From assembly GCF_030408675.1 (NCBI RefSeq), contig NZ_CP047200.1:2542001-2606000 (forward strand): a stretch of 64,000 nt of DNA, in the 5' to 3' direction. Both the position numbers and the translations under genes were made by a program. Origin of the DNA: Corynebacterium durum. GTDB taxonomy: Bacteria; Actinomycetota; Actinomycetes; Mycobacteriales; Mycobacteriaceae. Positions 37,828 to 46,524 of this stretch are shown piece after piece (position 1 is the first letter of the stretch; the number at the start of each line of letters is the position of its first letter). The notes beneath the pieces were generated by a model. It worked only from the letters and a program-made list of their open reading frames with translations. It did not search any database and was not told the DNA's origin.

Positions 37828-38222
37828 TTTTTACCAGTGATCCACAGCACACACAAAAAAGGTAGGCAAGGGGGTAATCCACCGCATACAATCCCGCTTA
37901 CTGGTATCGGTTCATGCCGAACACCACAAATATTGAAGAAAGGAGACAGCGCGCCCCATGTTTACGCAGGCAGAGATGGTTCATACACACGCCAATCGCA
38001 CCCAAGCATATGGCGGCCGCCGTCGCCCAAGCGGAGATCGCCCACCCGTCTCCATTCGGGATTAGGCCTCCCCTCACTACCCCTACACCACCCCCACTTT
38101 CTTCAACCAAGCACCAACCTTACGGTGAAGCATTCGCGTTAATGGGGGCGTTGCCGCGCTATTCCACCACAGCTATCCCACCACACCACCCCGCCACAGC
38201 ACTATGAAAGTGAGCACCCCCC
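37828..38222. other. Gap between dnaK promoter and putA
   Basis: About 395 bases. It should hold the putA promoter, which I cannot point to. A 35-codon frame starting at 37959 has AAGGAG upstream but at 12 bases distance, and no recognisable content; I do not call it. Confidence 0.35.
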
Positions 38223-41200
38223 GTGTCTGACGCACGCACTCCACTACCCAACAGCTCGGATGTTGATAACATTGTCGACGCCGCAGTCCAGCGCGCACAA
38301 CAATGGCTTGCCGCCACAACCAGCGGACAATCCCGTTCCGAAGCAAAGTCCACGGAACAACTCGCCGCACTCGTGCGGGAACCGCAGGGCGTGGAATTCA
38401 CCATGGGGTTCGTGGACCGTGTCGCCCGCCCCGAGGACAACGAGGTAGCCGCGCGCGAATTACGTAGCCTGGCCAACCCTTTTGGCGCTAACAGCATTCC
38501 CGACTTTGTCGGACTAGTCGACCGCGGACTGGTTTCCGCAGGTGCACTCATGGCGCGGAAGCTCCCCAACGTGGTAATGCCGCTGGCCCGCAAACGACTC
38601 AGGCAGATGGTGGGGCACCTGGTGCTTGACGCAGAAGGCAAAGCATTGAACAACCTGCTGGATAAGTCTAAGGAAGAAGGCTTCCAACTCAACCTCAACC
38701 TCCTGGGCGAGGCAGTGCTGGGTGAAACCGAAGCAAAGAACCGTCTGCAACGCACCATTGAGCTGCTGAAAAACCCGCGCGTCACCTACGTGTCCATCAA
38801 AGCTTCCAGCGTGTGCGCACAGCTCAACCCGTGGGATATTGGGGGCAACACCGAACGCCTCAAAGAACGCCTCCGCCCCCTTTACCGGCAAGCATTACAG
38901 CGCAGCCCCCATCCCTTTATCAACATGGATATGGAGGAATACAAGGACCTCCACCTCACCATCAAACTCTTCACCGAACTGCTCAGCGAGGAAGAATTCC
39001 TCAACCTTGAGGCGGGGATTGTACTCCAGGCGTATCTGCCGGACACCTTCGAAGCACTCCGTACCCTCGCTACGTTTGCCAAAGAACGCCGCGAGAAAGG
39101 CGGCGCCCAGATCAAAATTCGCCTGGTCAAAGGCGCGAACCTGTCCATGGAACGTGTAGAGGCGGAGATCCACGACTGGGAACAGGCCCCCTACCTCACC
39201 AAGGAAGAGGTAGATGCCAACTACATTCGGCTGCTCGATTACATCCTGCAGCCAGAGCACGCCGATAACGTACGCATCGGCGTGGCCAGCCACAACCTGT
39301 ACACCGTGGCGTTGGCACATGAGCTTGCGGTAGCCCGGGGCGTCGAAAAGCAGCTGGATGTGGAAATGCTGCAGGGCATGGCACCGTCTCAGGCCCGCGC
39401 GGTGCGGGACGTTGTGGGCGGGCTGATCCTGTACACGCCGGTGGTGCACGCCGAAGATTTCGACGTTGCCGTGTCCTACCTGGTGCGTCGCCTTGAAGAA
39501 AACGGGGCGAAGCAAAACTTCCTGTACGCGCTGTTCGCGCCCGACGTAGTGGGGACCGAAGGGGCCACGCCGTTGCAGAACCAAGAGCAGCGTTTCCGGG
39601 AATCCGTGCGTCACCGCTGGAACGCGTTTGCTGGACCGCGCCGCACCCAGGACCGTACCAAGGAGGAAGCCGCCAAGCTGGGCAGTCGCTCTGGTTCCGC
39701 CCCAGGGCACTTCCGCGGCGAACCCGACACCGACCCGGCACTGCCCGCCAACCGCGCCTGGGCACTCGCGGCCCTCGCCACCGATCCTGGACCCGTCGAA
39801 TCCGACGTGGTCACCGACCCTGCGACTATCGACGCCGCGGTGCAACGCGCCCTCGCCAACGCCGACGATTGGGCAGCGCAAACAGGCGCGGAACGTGCTG
39901 AATACCTCTACCACGCGGCCGACGCACTGGCCAACAACCGCAGCCGACTGCTCTCTGTGATGACCCACGAATCCGGCAAAACCGTGGGCGAGGCCGACCC
40001 GGAAATCTCCGAAGCCATCGACTTTGCCCACTACTATGCCGAATCTGCACGCGCACTTGACGGGCTCAACACCACCGTCTTCACCCCCTACAAAGTCGTG
40101 GTGGTTACCCCGCCGTGGAACTTCCCCCTCGCCATCCCCATGGGCGGCGTGTTCGCAGCACTTGCGGCAGGCGCGTCCGTCATCATCAAACCCGCACCTC
40201 AGGTGGTGCGCTGCACGGAGGTAGCCATTGAAATTCTGCGCGAAGCAGGCATCACCGAAGACATGGTGCAACTGGTCAACGCCGACGAAGCCGCAGCGGG
40301 CAAACGCCTCATCTCCCACCCTGATGTGGACTCCGTGATCCTCACCGGGGCCTCCGACACCGCGCGGCTGTTCCGCAGCTGGAAGCCCCAGTTGACGCTC
40401 AACGCCGAAACCTCCGGCAAAAACGCCATCATCGTGACCCCCTCCGCCGACCCCGACCTCGCCGTCGCCGATGTTTACCGCTCCGCCTTCGGGCACGCAG
40501 GCCAGAAATGCTCCGCAGCATCGCTGGTCATCCTGGTGGGGTCCGTGGGCAGCTCCAAACGATTCCTCACGCAGCTCACCGATGCCGTGGAATCCCTGCA
40601 TGTTGGCCCCGGTGTGGACATCTCCACCACCATGAACGGCGTGATCGAAGCCCCCAGTGACAAACTCCTGCGCGGCCTCACCCAACTCGACCCAGGTGAA
40701 ACCTGGCTGGTCAAGCCACGCAAGCTCAACGACGAAGGCACCCTCTGGTCCCCCGGCCTCCGCGACGGTGTGCGCCCTGGATCCTGGTACCACACCCACG
40801 AATGCTTCGGCCCAGTCCTGGGCATCATGCGTGCCGACACCCTCGATGATGCCATCCGCCTGCAAAATTCCACTGGATACGGACTCACCGGCGGCCTACA
40901 CTCCCTCGACGAAAAAGAAATCGCCTACTGGCGCAACCGCGTTGAAGTCGGCAACGCCTACATCAACCGTGGTATCACCGGTGCGATTGTGGAACGTCAA
41001 TCCTTCGGCGGGTGGAAAAACTCTTCCATTGGCTCCGGTGCCAAAGCTGGCGGACCCAACTACGTGGGACAACAAGGCACCTGGACCGACGGCGACCTGT
41101 CCGTCCGCCCCAACATCAGCGTCAACCCCACCGTTGCACGCCTCCTCCGGGACCTGGAAAGCCGCTTCGGTGCTGCGCTCACTGACGACGACCGCACCTG

Positions 41201-41705
41201 GCTGTGGCGCGCCGCCGAACTTGACGCCGTGGCATGGCGTGACGAATTCGGCGTGGAACACGACCGCACCGCACTCATTGCCGAATCCAACGTGTTCCGC
41301 TACCGCCCACTCATCGAGCCGCTGAACGTTCGCGTTGGCGACAACTACGCACTCCGCGATCTCCTGCGACTCGTCCTCGCCTCCCGGCTCACCGGCACCA
41401 AGATTGTGATCAGCGCCAACGAACTCGATGCGCAGCTCACCGAACTCGGCGCCCTGGGTGCACGCATCCGGCAGGTGTCCGACAAGGCATTCGCCAACGA
41501 AATCGCCCACAAACCCAGCTGCCGCGTGCGCACCCTCGGTGAGGTCGACCTAGCACTCTACGAAGCCGCCGTGGAATCATCCTCCGTGATCTTGGACCAA
41601 GACGTGCTTGCCGACGGCCGCCGTGAACTCCTGCCCTTCCTTCTCGAACAGGCAGTGTCCACAACCAACCACCGTTTTGGATACATCAAAGGGCGGAGCC
41701 ACTAG
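38223..41705 (+). CDS. putA: Bifunctional proline dehydrogenase / pyrroline-5-carboxylate dehydrogenase
   Basis: Turns proline into glutamate in two steps. Residues about 150-450 are the FAD-dependent TIM-barrel proline dehydrogenase (SIKASSVCAQLNPWD, VKGANLSMERVEAE, GVASHNLYTVALAHELA, YTPVVHAEDFDVAVSYLVRRLEEN). Residues about 500-1000 are the aldehyde dehydrogenase with VVVTPPWNFPLAIPMGGVFAALAAG, LTGASDTARLF, LNAETSGKNAIIV and the catalytic Cys in GHAGQKCSAASLVI. About 130 further C-terminal residues complete the 1160-residue protein. No ribbon-helix-helix repressor domain is seen at the N-terminus. GTG start at 38223 without a good ribosome site. A strong terminator follows. Confidence 0.95.
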   Translation: MSDARTPLPNSSDVDNIVDAAVQRAQQWLAATTSGQSRSEAKSTEQLAALVREPQGVEFTMGFVDRVARPEDNEVAARELRSLANPFGANSIPDFVGLVDRGLVSAGALMARKLPNVVMPLARKRLRQMVGHLVLDAEGKALNNLLDKSKEEGFQLNLNLLGEAVLGETEAKNRLQRTIELLKNPRVTYVSIKASSVCAQLNPWDIGGNTERLKERLRPLYRQALQRSPHPFINMDMEEYKDLHLTIKLFTELLSEEEFLNLEAGIVLQAYLPDTFEALRTLATFAKERREKGGAQIKIRLVKGANLSMERVEAEIHDWEQAPYLTKEEVDANYIRLLDYILQPEHADNVRIGVASHNLYTVALAHELAVARGVEKQLDVEMLQGMAPSQARAVRDVVGGLILYTPVVHAEDFDVAVSYLVRRLEENGAKQNFLYALFAPDVVGTEGATPLQNQEQRFRESVRHRWNAFAGPRRTQDRTKEEAAKLGSRSGSAPGHFRGEPDTDPALPANRAWALAALATDPGPVESDVVTDPATIDAAVQRALANADDWAAQTGAERAEYLYHAADALANNRSRLLSVMTHESGKTVGEADPEISEAIDFAHYYAESARALDGLNTTVFTPYKVVVVTPPWNFPLAIPMGGVFAALAAGASVIIKPAPQVVRCTEVAIEILREAGITEDMVQLVNADEAAAGKRLISHPDVDSVILTGASDTARLFRSWKPQLTLNAETSGKNAIIVTPSADPDLAVADVYRSAFGHAGQKCSAASLVILVGSVGSSKRFLTQLTDAVESLHVGPGVDISTTMNGVIEAPSDKLLRGLTQLDPGETWLVKPRKLNDEGTLWSPGLRDGVRPGSWYHTHECFGPVLGIMRADTLDDAIRLQNSTGYGLTGGLHSLDEKEIAYWRNRVEVGNAYINRGITGAIVERQSFGGWKNSSIGSGAKAGGPNYVGQQGTWTDGDLSVRPNISVNPTVARLLRDLESRFGAALTDDDRTWLWRAAELDAVAWRDEFGVEHDRTALIAESNVFRYRPLIEPLNVRVGDNYALRDLLRLVLASRLTGTKIVISANELDAQLTELGALGARIRQVSDKAFANEIAHKPSCRVRTLGEVDLALYEAAVESSSVILDQDVLADGRRELLPFLLEQAVSTTNHRFGYIKGRSH

Positions 41706-41771
41706 GGGCGGGCTTGATGGGGCTTGTGGTGAGTGTGCGCCCTGGGAATAACATGCCCTGAGCAGTGTGTT

Positions 41772-41818
41772 GTCCTAAGTCCCATCTTTTGGCGGCATGA
41801 TGAGACTTAGGACTTTTT
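41772..41818 (+). terminator. Rho-independent terminator of putA
   Basis: GTCCTAAGTC (41772-41781) pairs with GACTTAGGAC (41804-41813); CATC and GATG extend the stem after one mismatch, giving 14 pairs, and TTTTT follows on the plus strand. Confidence 0.9.
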
Positions 41819-41822
41819 CCTC

Positions 41823-42599
41823 TTATTCCTGGGTGATTCTGCTAGAGATCCCCGTGAGAAAACCCCGCTTATTTATGGCTCCCCTCTCGCCGAGTTGCAG
41901 GCCCAATGATGCTACAGTCAACCCCCAAACGGCAATCAACACCCCCACGACCAGCGCATCTTCTCTGGGGACCCCTTTGGGGATTACGGGAAAAATACGA
42001 ACAAGGACGCCCACACAAACAAGGAGCGCCCCTGAAATAAGTGACGCCCGCTGAAGCTTCCCATTTCTTGTCACTCCAGCACCGATGCGAATGACACCAC
42101 GTGGAATCATCCATATGGCAACCAGCCATGTGAGCAGCGCGATAAAGGGTTCCATAACAGGTGGCTTATCCGGATTGAGAAAGTCCTGAAACTCCAAACC
42201 AAGAACGAAGAGAAGCAGCGCTAACCACACAGCAATCACACCGCAGACCATAAGAGGATGTGGCGTGGCTGGAGCATTTTTATAGCCGGTACCTGACATA
42301 ACCATGTAGCACAGCACAACCACTTCAAGAACAATGTAGATTCCCCATACGAGAACCAAAGGTTCCGCAATGCGTCCCGACCAGAACATGAACAGAGCAG
42401 CAAGAAACGCCATAACTCCCTCCAGCCTGCAGGAATAACCGAGCCGCTGCTCGGCAAGAGGGCATTTCACGCGGTTTTTGCCAGCGTTAATCTCACAGAC
42501 ATCTACAGGTTGTGATGCCTCCTGCTTCCACAGTGTGGACTGACAAATCAGCACAAGGCCTAGCCAGAAAAGAGAAAACACCAAGAACACGTACGCCAA
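41823..42599 (-). CDS. Polytopic membrane protein of unknown function
   Basis: 258 residues with about seven hydrophobic segments (FLVFSLFWLGLVLICQ; VMAFLAALFMFWSG; LVLVWGIYIVLEVVVLCYM; LMVCGVIAVWLALLLFVLGL; PFIALLTWLVAIWMIP; ISGALLVCVGVLVRIFPVI; LVVGVLIAVWGLTVASLGL). A cysteine-containing loop (VDVCEINAGKNRVKCPLAEQRLGYSC) lies between the first two. I do not recognise the family. TTG at 42599 follows GAGGAG at 11 bases; a start further in is possible. No cotranscribed neighbour. Confidence 0.6.
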   Translation of the reverse strand: MAYVFLVFSLFWLGLVLICQSTLWKQEASQPVDVCEINAGKNRVKCPLAEQRLGYSCRLEGVMAFLAALFMFWSGRIAEPLVLVWGIYIVLEVVVLCYMVMSGTGYKNAPATPHPLMVCGVIAVWLALLLFVLGLEFQDFLNPDKPPVMEPFIALLTWLVAIWMIPRGVIRIGAGVTRNGKLQRASLISGALLVCVGVLVRIFPVIPKGVPREDALVVGVLIAVWGLTVASLGLQLGERGAINKRGFLTGISSRITQE

Positions 42600-43012
42600 G
42601 GTTACGATGCTCCTCTACACAAAAGGGAAAATAGCCACAGCATCTCAGGATACGCTGATCACTATTTTCTGCGCAGGTGAGAGAACTTTTGCGAGAAAAA
42701 TGCGTGGCTCTTCTTCCTATACGTCGCCGTCACCTTCGGACAAGCCACCATCGTGGACACGAAGCCAATGAGTTTCCTTGCTTAGCCCGTTGCATGCAGG
42801 CTCCTCTCGTATCTGGATGTGCATGCCCCAGGATCCACGCTTTCCTGAGTCCCGAGATAAACCACTGCTCAGAGGATCTTCTACTGAAGCAAACATGAAA
42901 CATGGCCTGACCTGTGGCTTGTCAGAATAGCTACCAGCCTTCGAGCCTGCACCCCAACACGAAAGTCCCATCATTAAGCAAGAACAAAATATTCTGGCAT
43001 AGTTAAGTCTTG
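42600..43012. other. 413-base gap without a convincing gene
   Basis: Contains the upstream regions of two divergent genes. Open frames of 60-110 codons on both strands lack ribosome sites and protein-like composition. Nothing else is seen. Confidence 0.4.
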
Positions 43013-44419
43013 ATGAGTAACAAACCCGAATCACAGAAACAACCTGCGGAAGAGTCAGCAGGCGACCAGCCACGCGACCCCATCGACACGATCTTTGACG
43101 CGGTCGATTCCGATGGCTCTCCAGCTCCAGTACAAGAGTCGGCCCCCTCGGCCCCCCTTACAACCGACACCATAGACGACACCGACCCCCCTGTGGATCG
43201 CGTCGCCATTCTAGGCAAGGACGGCCGATGGCTGTCCGGTTGGGCGCTGCGGTTTATCGTGCTGACCGTTGCCGCCTACTTTTTGTCACTCATATTGGGA
43301 CAAATTTGGACTGGCCTGCTACCTATCTTGCTGGCGATCATGCTGTGTACCGTGTTGTGGCCACCGGTGCGCTGGCTGCGCAACCATAAGATTCCGCCAT
43401 CGCTGGCTGTGACTATAACCCTGCTGGGCTGCGTCTCGGCCTTTGGTGGTTTGTTTGCTGCCATGGCCCCGACAGTGGCGCACCAGTCCAAGGGGCTGGT
43501 TGATCAGGCCATTCAGGGCGTCAACACGCTCATTGACTGGGTGCAGGGGCCGCCACTGAACATTGACGCAGATCAATTCAATACCATCTTCAATGAGTTT
43601 GTTGCGAAGATTCAGGAAAACGGTGCCTTAGGCAAGGTTCAGGAGCAGGCCGGCAATATCGCATCGGGCGTGTTTGCGGGGTTGTCGTCAGCAAGTTCGG
43701 TGGCTGTGACCTTGGGTATCATGCTGGTGCTCACGTTCTTCTTCCTGAAAGACGGGGATCGTTTCTTGCCGTGGGTGCGCCGCAACACCGGACCGACGGT
43801 TGGTTTGCATCTGTCAGAACTGTTCACCCGTATTTGGAATACGTTGGCGGGCTTTATCCGCGCCCAGGCGATCGTCTCGTTTATCGACGCCTTGTTCATC
43901 GGCATTGGCCTCGTCCTGATGGGGGTTCCGCTGGCGCTGGTCTTGGCCACAATAACTTTCTTCGCGGGCTTTGTTCCCATCGTGGGCGCGGTGTCCGCCG
44001 GCGCGATTTCGGTACTGATTGCACTGGTGTCCAATGGCCCCACCACCGCGTTGATGGTGCTGATCCTGATCCTTGTGGTACAGCAGCTTGAGGGCAATAT
44101 CCTCTCCCCCATGTTGCAGTCCAAGGCGATGGATCTACACCCGGTGATTGTGCTGCTTGCTGTCACGGTGGGTGGTGCGTTGTTCAACGTGGTGGGCGCG
44201 TTCCTGGCTGTGCCAGTGGCCGCCACGATTGCCACCTGTCTACGGTACCACTCCGAGACGGTGGCGCTGCGTGCTGGCGAAACAACGGTGCAGGATCTGG
44301 ACTTGGCCACGGAACAAACCGAACCCGCCAAGCTCACATTGCTGTTGCAGAGAATGATGCACCGCGCATCAGACAAGCCGGGGAAAGCACCAGGGAAAGC
44401 GGAGGAGTCAGAGGGCTAA
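43013..44419 (+). CDS. AI-2E/PerM-family membrane protein
   Basis: 468 residues. An acidic, Pro/Ser-rich cytosolic arm (about 1-70) is followed by about eight membrane segments in the order typical of the AI-2E transporter family: LRFIVLTVAAYFLSLIL, LLPILLAIMLCTVLWPPVRWL, LAVTITLLGCVSAFGGLFAAMAP, then an amphipathic stretch and VAVTLGIMLVLTFFFLKDGDRFLPWVRR, GFIRAQAIVSFIDALFIGIGLVLMGVPLALVLATITFFAGFVPIVGA, and VQQLEGNILSPMLQSKAMDLHP. The family includes Na+/H+ antiporters and possible autoinducer exporters; which applies here cannot be told. Its end overlaps the opposite nucleosidase gene by 12 bases. Confidence 0.85.
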   Translation: MSNKPESQKQPAEESAGDQPRDPIDTIFDAVDSDGSPAPVQESAPSAPLTTDTIDDTDPPVDRVAILGKDGRWLSGWALRFIVLTVAAYFLSLILGQIWTGLLPILLAIMLCTVLWPPVRWLRNHKIPPSLAVTITLLGCVSAFGGLFAAMAPTVAHQSKGLVDQAIQGVNTLIDWVQGPPLNIDADQFNTIFNEFVAKIQENGALGKVQEQAGNIASGVFAGLSSASSVAVTLGIMLVLTFFFLKDGDRFLPWVRRNTGPTVGLHLSELFTRIWNTLAGFIRAQAIVSFIDALFIGIGLVLMGVPLALVLATITFFAGFVPIVGAVSAGAISVLIALVSNGPTTALMVLILILVVQQLEGNILSPMLQSKAMDLHPVIVLLAVTVGGALFNVVGAFLAVPVAATIATCLRYHSETVALRAGETTVQDLDLATEQTEPAKLTLLLQRMMHRASDKPGKAPGKAEESEG

Positions 44420-44977
44420 CGCCTCTAGAGCCTCCATTAGGCGGCGGGAACTTGCGGGCAGCGCGTCTGTCCAGGTTCCCGCCGCTTTATCGTCTGCATT
44501 GTCGCTGACGTCTTTGAGCAGGGTGACGGGGATGCCAAAGCGTTGCCCGGCCAGTGCCACCACGTAGCCTTCCATATCCACTAGACTGGCTTGTCTACTG
44601 ATGCGCTCCCGACTGACGGAATCGCTAATGAAGCTGTCACCGGTGGCTAGCCGCGCGGTGGGCAGCAATCCGCTGACGTCAAGGTCGATGCCGTTGGGGT
44701 AGGGGTGGCCAGTAATGGCCGCGATGGTGTCGTTGGAGAAGTCATGTTTCAGCACGTGCGAGATTTCAAAAACACCACTCAGCCCATCCACCAAGGCACC
44801 TGCTGTACCCACATTGACCAGCCGGGACGGGAGGTTTCCGTGGATGCGGGCGGTAGTCAGGGCGTCGATAAGCGCGAAGGCGCAGTTGAGGGTGCCAACT
44901 CTGGTAACCAGCAGCGAGTCACGCTCGATGCCGGAGATTTCTGCGGGGTCGGCGACGATATACAAAGGTGTGTTCAC
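44408..44977 (-). CDS. MTA/SAH-nucleosidase-like protein
   Basis: 189-residue nucleoside phosphorylase-fold protein. VNVGTAGAL, the RLATGDSFISD loop, VDMEGYVVALAGQRFGIPVTLLKDVSDNADD match the purine-binding Met-Glu and catalytic Asp regions of 5'-methylthioadenosine/S-adenosylhomocysteine nucleosidases. It is shorter than the usual 230 residues, missing part of the N-terminal half. The ATG at 44977 is seven bases from a TATAAT (minus strand, 44990-44985), so the message may be leaderless. An McbR-like box lies directly upstream of that -10. As McbR is released by S-adenosylhomocysteine in C. glutamicum, control by substrate is plausible. The exact substrate is inferred. Confidence 0.75.
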   Translation of the reverse strand: MNTPLYIVADPAEISGIERDSLLVTRVGTLNCAFALIDALTTARIHGNLPSRLVNVGTAGALVDGLSGVFEISHVLKHDFSNDTIAAITGHPYPNGIDLDVSGLLPTARLATGDSFISDSVSRERISRQASLVDMEGYVVALAGQRFGIPVTLLKDVSDNADDKAAGTWTDALPASSRRLMEALEALAL

Positions 44978-44992
44978 CGTCTCAATTATAGT

Positions 44993-45010
44993 ACAGACAG
45001 AATTGTCTAT
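44993..45010. promoter_or_regulatory. McbR-like box of the nucleosidase gene
   Basis: ACAGAC-agaatt-GTCTAT: the core CAGAC-N6-GTCTA differs by one base from TAGAC-N6-GTCTA. It lies immediately upstream of the TATAAT of the minus-strand nucleosidase gene, where a repressor would block the -35 region. Confidence 0.65.
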
Positions 45011-45038
45011 ACATACCGCACCTATAGTGCTATATTTA

Positions 45039-45054
45039 TAGACAACATAGTCTA
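45039..45054. promoter_or_regulatory. Exact McbR consensus box of the mini-FprA gene
   Basis: TAGAC-aacata-GTCTA matches the published C. glutamicum McbR consensus in all ten defined bases. It follows a TATATT (45031-45036) and so would sit on the transcription start of the plus-strand gene at 45072. Confidence 0.75.
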
Positions 45055-45071
45055 GTTATTGAGGAATCATC

Positions 45072-45524
45072 ATGCAGATCGCAATCATCGGCGCGGGTCA
45101 CATCGGCATCACCCTGGCGGAAAAGCTCATTAGCAGCAGCCCCGACATCCACATCGACCTTTTCGAACGCACACCCGCCCCCTTCGGCCTCATCCGCTAC
45201 GGAAAGCTTCAGGACAACACCGGAACCGCCCCTCAACTGCGACTTTTCGGCAACATTACCGTCGGCACGGACATTACCGCCGCCGAACTTGGTGAGCATT
45301 ACGACGCCGTCATCTCCACCCCCGGCGCACGCATCAACCCCGATATCCACTCCCTGCTTGACGACGCTCGCCCCTCCCGCCGCGACATTCGGCCGCTCCT
45401 TGAACAGCGCAACATCGCTTACACCAGCTGGGAAGGGTGGCATCACCGGAGCGACGCCTCCCAACCCAGCATTGATTGGCAGGATCTCATATCTTCCGCA
45501 CACGGTATTCCCGTGTGGTTGTAA
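45072..45524 (+). CDS. Mini-FprA: internally deleted FprA-like flavoprotein
   Basis: 150 residues that align with both ends of Fpr2. Residues 1-45 match its FAD Rossmann start (IAIIGAGHIGITLAEKL; IDLFERTPAPFGLIRYG); 55-85 match the strand around RLFGNITVGTDITAAELGEHYDAVISTPGA; after a missing stretch of about 300 residues the end RRDIRPLLEQRNIAYTSWEGWHH matches GDIVELLEERNITYTTWDGWYR, and IDWQDLISSAHGIPVWL the last residues. The NADPH domain is absent. The frame is intact, GAGGA stands six bases before the ATG, and a perfect McbR box precedes it, so it looks like a maintained gene rather than debris. It might bind FAD or a partner protein; function unknown. Confidence 0.7.
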   Translation: MQIAIIGAGHIGITLAEKLISSSPDIHIDLFERTPAPFGLIRYGKLQDNTGTAPQLRLFGNITVGTDITAAELGEHYDAVISTPGARINPDIHSLLDDARPSRRDIRPLLEQRNIAYTSWEGWHHRSDASQPSIDWQDLISSAHGIPVWL

Positions 45525-45530
45525 GCGGGT

Positions 45531-46424
45531 TTAGTTCACTAGCTTCAATGCTCGGGAATTCATCACATCCTCAATGAGCATGGCCCGCGTTTTACCCGCA
45601 TCGTACAGAAACTTATATGAGGTCACCCCTACAGCCACTAATCCCTGATCAGTTACCGCATACACCGGACCGCCAGAGTCACCACGATCCACAAAGGACA
45701 CAAACGAAAATAGACCGTCACTTTCCAGCCGATCAAACTTGCCGCAGGTTATGCCAGTGCGATGCCCCATCCTGCAGATATATGGCTTATGTTTTTGCAG
45801 CCATTCCGCGCCAGCCCAGCCGATAATCTTCTGGGTTGCGCCCGGATAATCGGTGTGCCGACTATTTTTGGCAATTTCGGTGTGCACCTTTGACATGTCA
45901 TCAATTTTCACCAAAGCAATGTCGCGTTTACCGGCCCACTCAAACTCGGACAAGGTCACAGTGCCTACCTGATCAATGTGTCCACTATTATTTCGCACCC
46001 CAATACGATCCCCCACAGCTCCGCAGTGACCGGCCGTAAGCATGAAGTTTCCCTCAGCATTTCCCACAATGTACGCACTGGAGCAGGCCCCGCCTGTCCG
46101 CATATTCACAAACGCAGCACCTGGGATGACCATCCCAGGTTTTTCTAGCCAGTGGAAGCCATCGCTGAGGTGAAACATCGTGTCGTCGGCCTGTTCATCA
46201 GGGGCTTCACTCGGGGCAGGAGTTTTGCTGGGCTGCGGTTGTGGGAGCGGTTTTTCGGTAGGTCCTTCGGGAGATTTTTTGTAGGTTTGTCCACTATCCG
46301 AACTGAAACTACTTTGAGCCACCGCCGGTGGTGCCGTAAGCGTCATGGTCGCAATACCGAGCATGACCACCATCGCGGCAGTTGCAGAACGCCACACAAG
46401 GAGGGGAGTACGTTTCATACGCAT
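45531..46424 (-). CDS. Secreted trypsin-like serine protease
   Basis: 297 residues with a signal peptide (MVVMLGIATMTLTAPPAVA, likely cut near residue 36), a Pro/Lys/Glu-rich linker to about residue 80 and a chymotrypsin-fold domain. The triad is visible as His in MLTAGHCGAV, Asp in KRDIALVKI and Ser in RGDSGGPVY. Three further cysteines (GACSSAY, PYICRMG, GITCGKF) could form disulphides. AAGAGG lies six bases before the ATG at 46424; an earlier GTG is less likely. No cell-wall anchor motif. It is convergent with the mini-FprA gene. Confidence 0.88.
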   Translation of the reverse strand: MRMKRTPLLVWRSATAAMVVMLGIATMTLTAPPAVAQSSFSSDSGQTYKKSPEGPTEKPLPQPQPSKTPAPSEAPDEQADDTMFHLSDGFHWLEKPGMVIPGAAFVNMRTGGACSSAYIVGNAEGNFMLTAGHCGAVGDRIGVRNNSGHIDQVGTVTLSEFEWAGKRDIALVKIDDMSKVHTEIAKNSRHTDYPGATQKIIGWAGAEWLQKHKPYICRMGHRTGITCGKFDRLESDGLFSFVSFVDRGDSGGPVYAVTDQGLVAVGVTSYKFLYDAGKTRAMLIEDVMNSRALKLVN

Positions 46425-46524
46425 ACAAAACCTCTTCACATAAAGAAATCGGTCATATTCTTTACATGAATCTTATATTAAGATAAGGCAATTTATATAT
46501 TATACATATGTTAATGAAACGAAA

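Noticed and set aside
37959..38066. 35-codon frame before putA
   Set aside because: AAGGAG is 12 bases from the ATG and the peptide is Arg/Pro-rich without recognisable features; too weak to call.
38895..40865. 656-codon open frame on the minus strand inside putA
   Set aside because: It is antisense to the catalytic domains of putA, has a His/Gly/Val/Phe-rich composition typical of GC-rich shadow frames, and no ribosome site.
42717..43073. 118-codon minus-strand frame before the AI-2E gene
   Set aside because: It overlaps the start of the AI-2E family gene and has no ribosome site or protein-like pattern.
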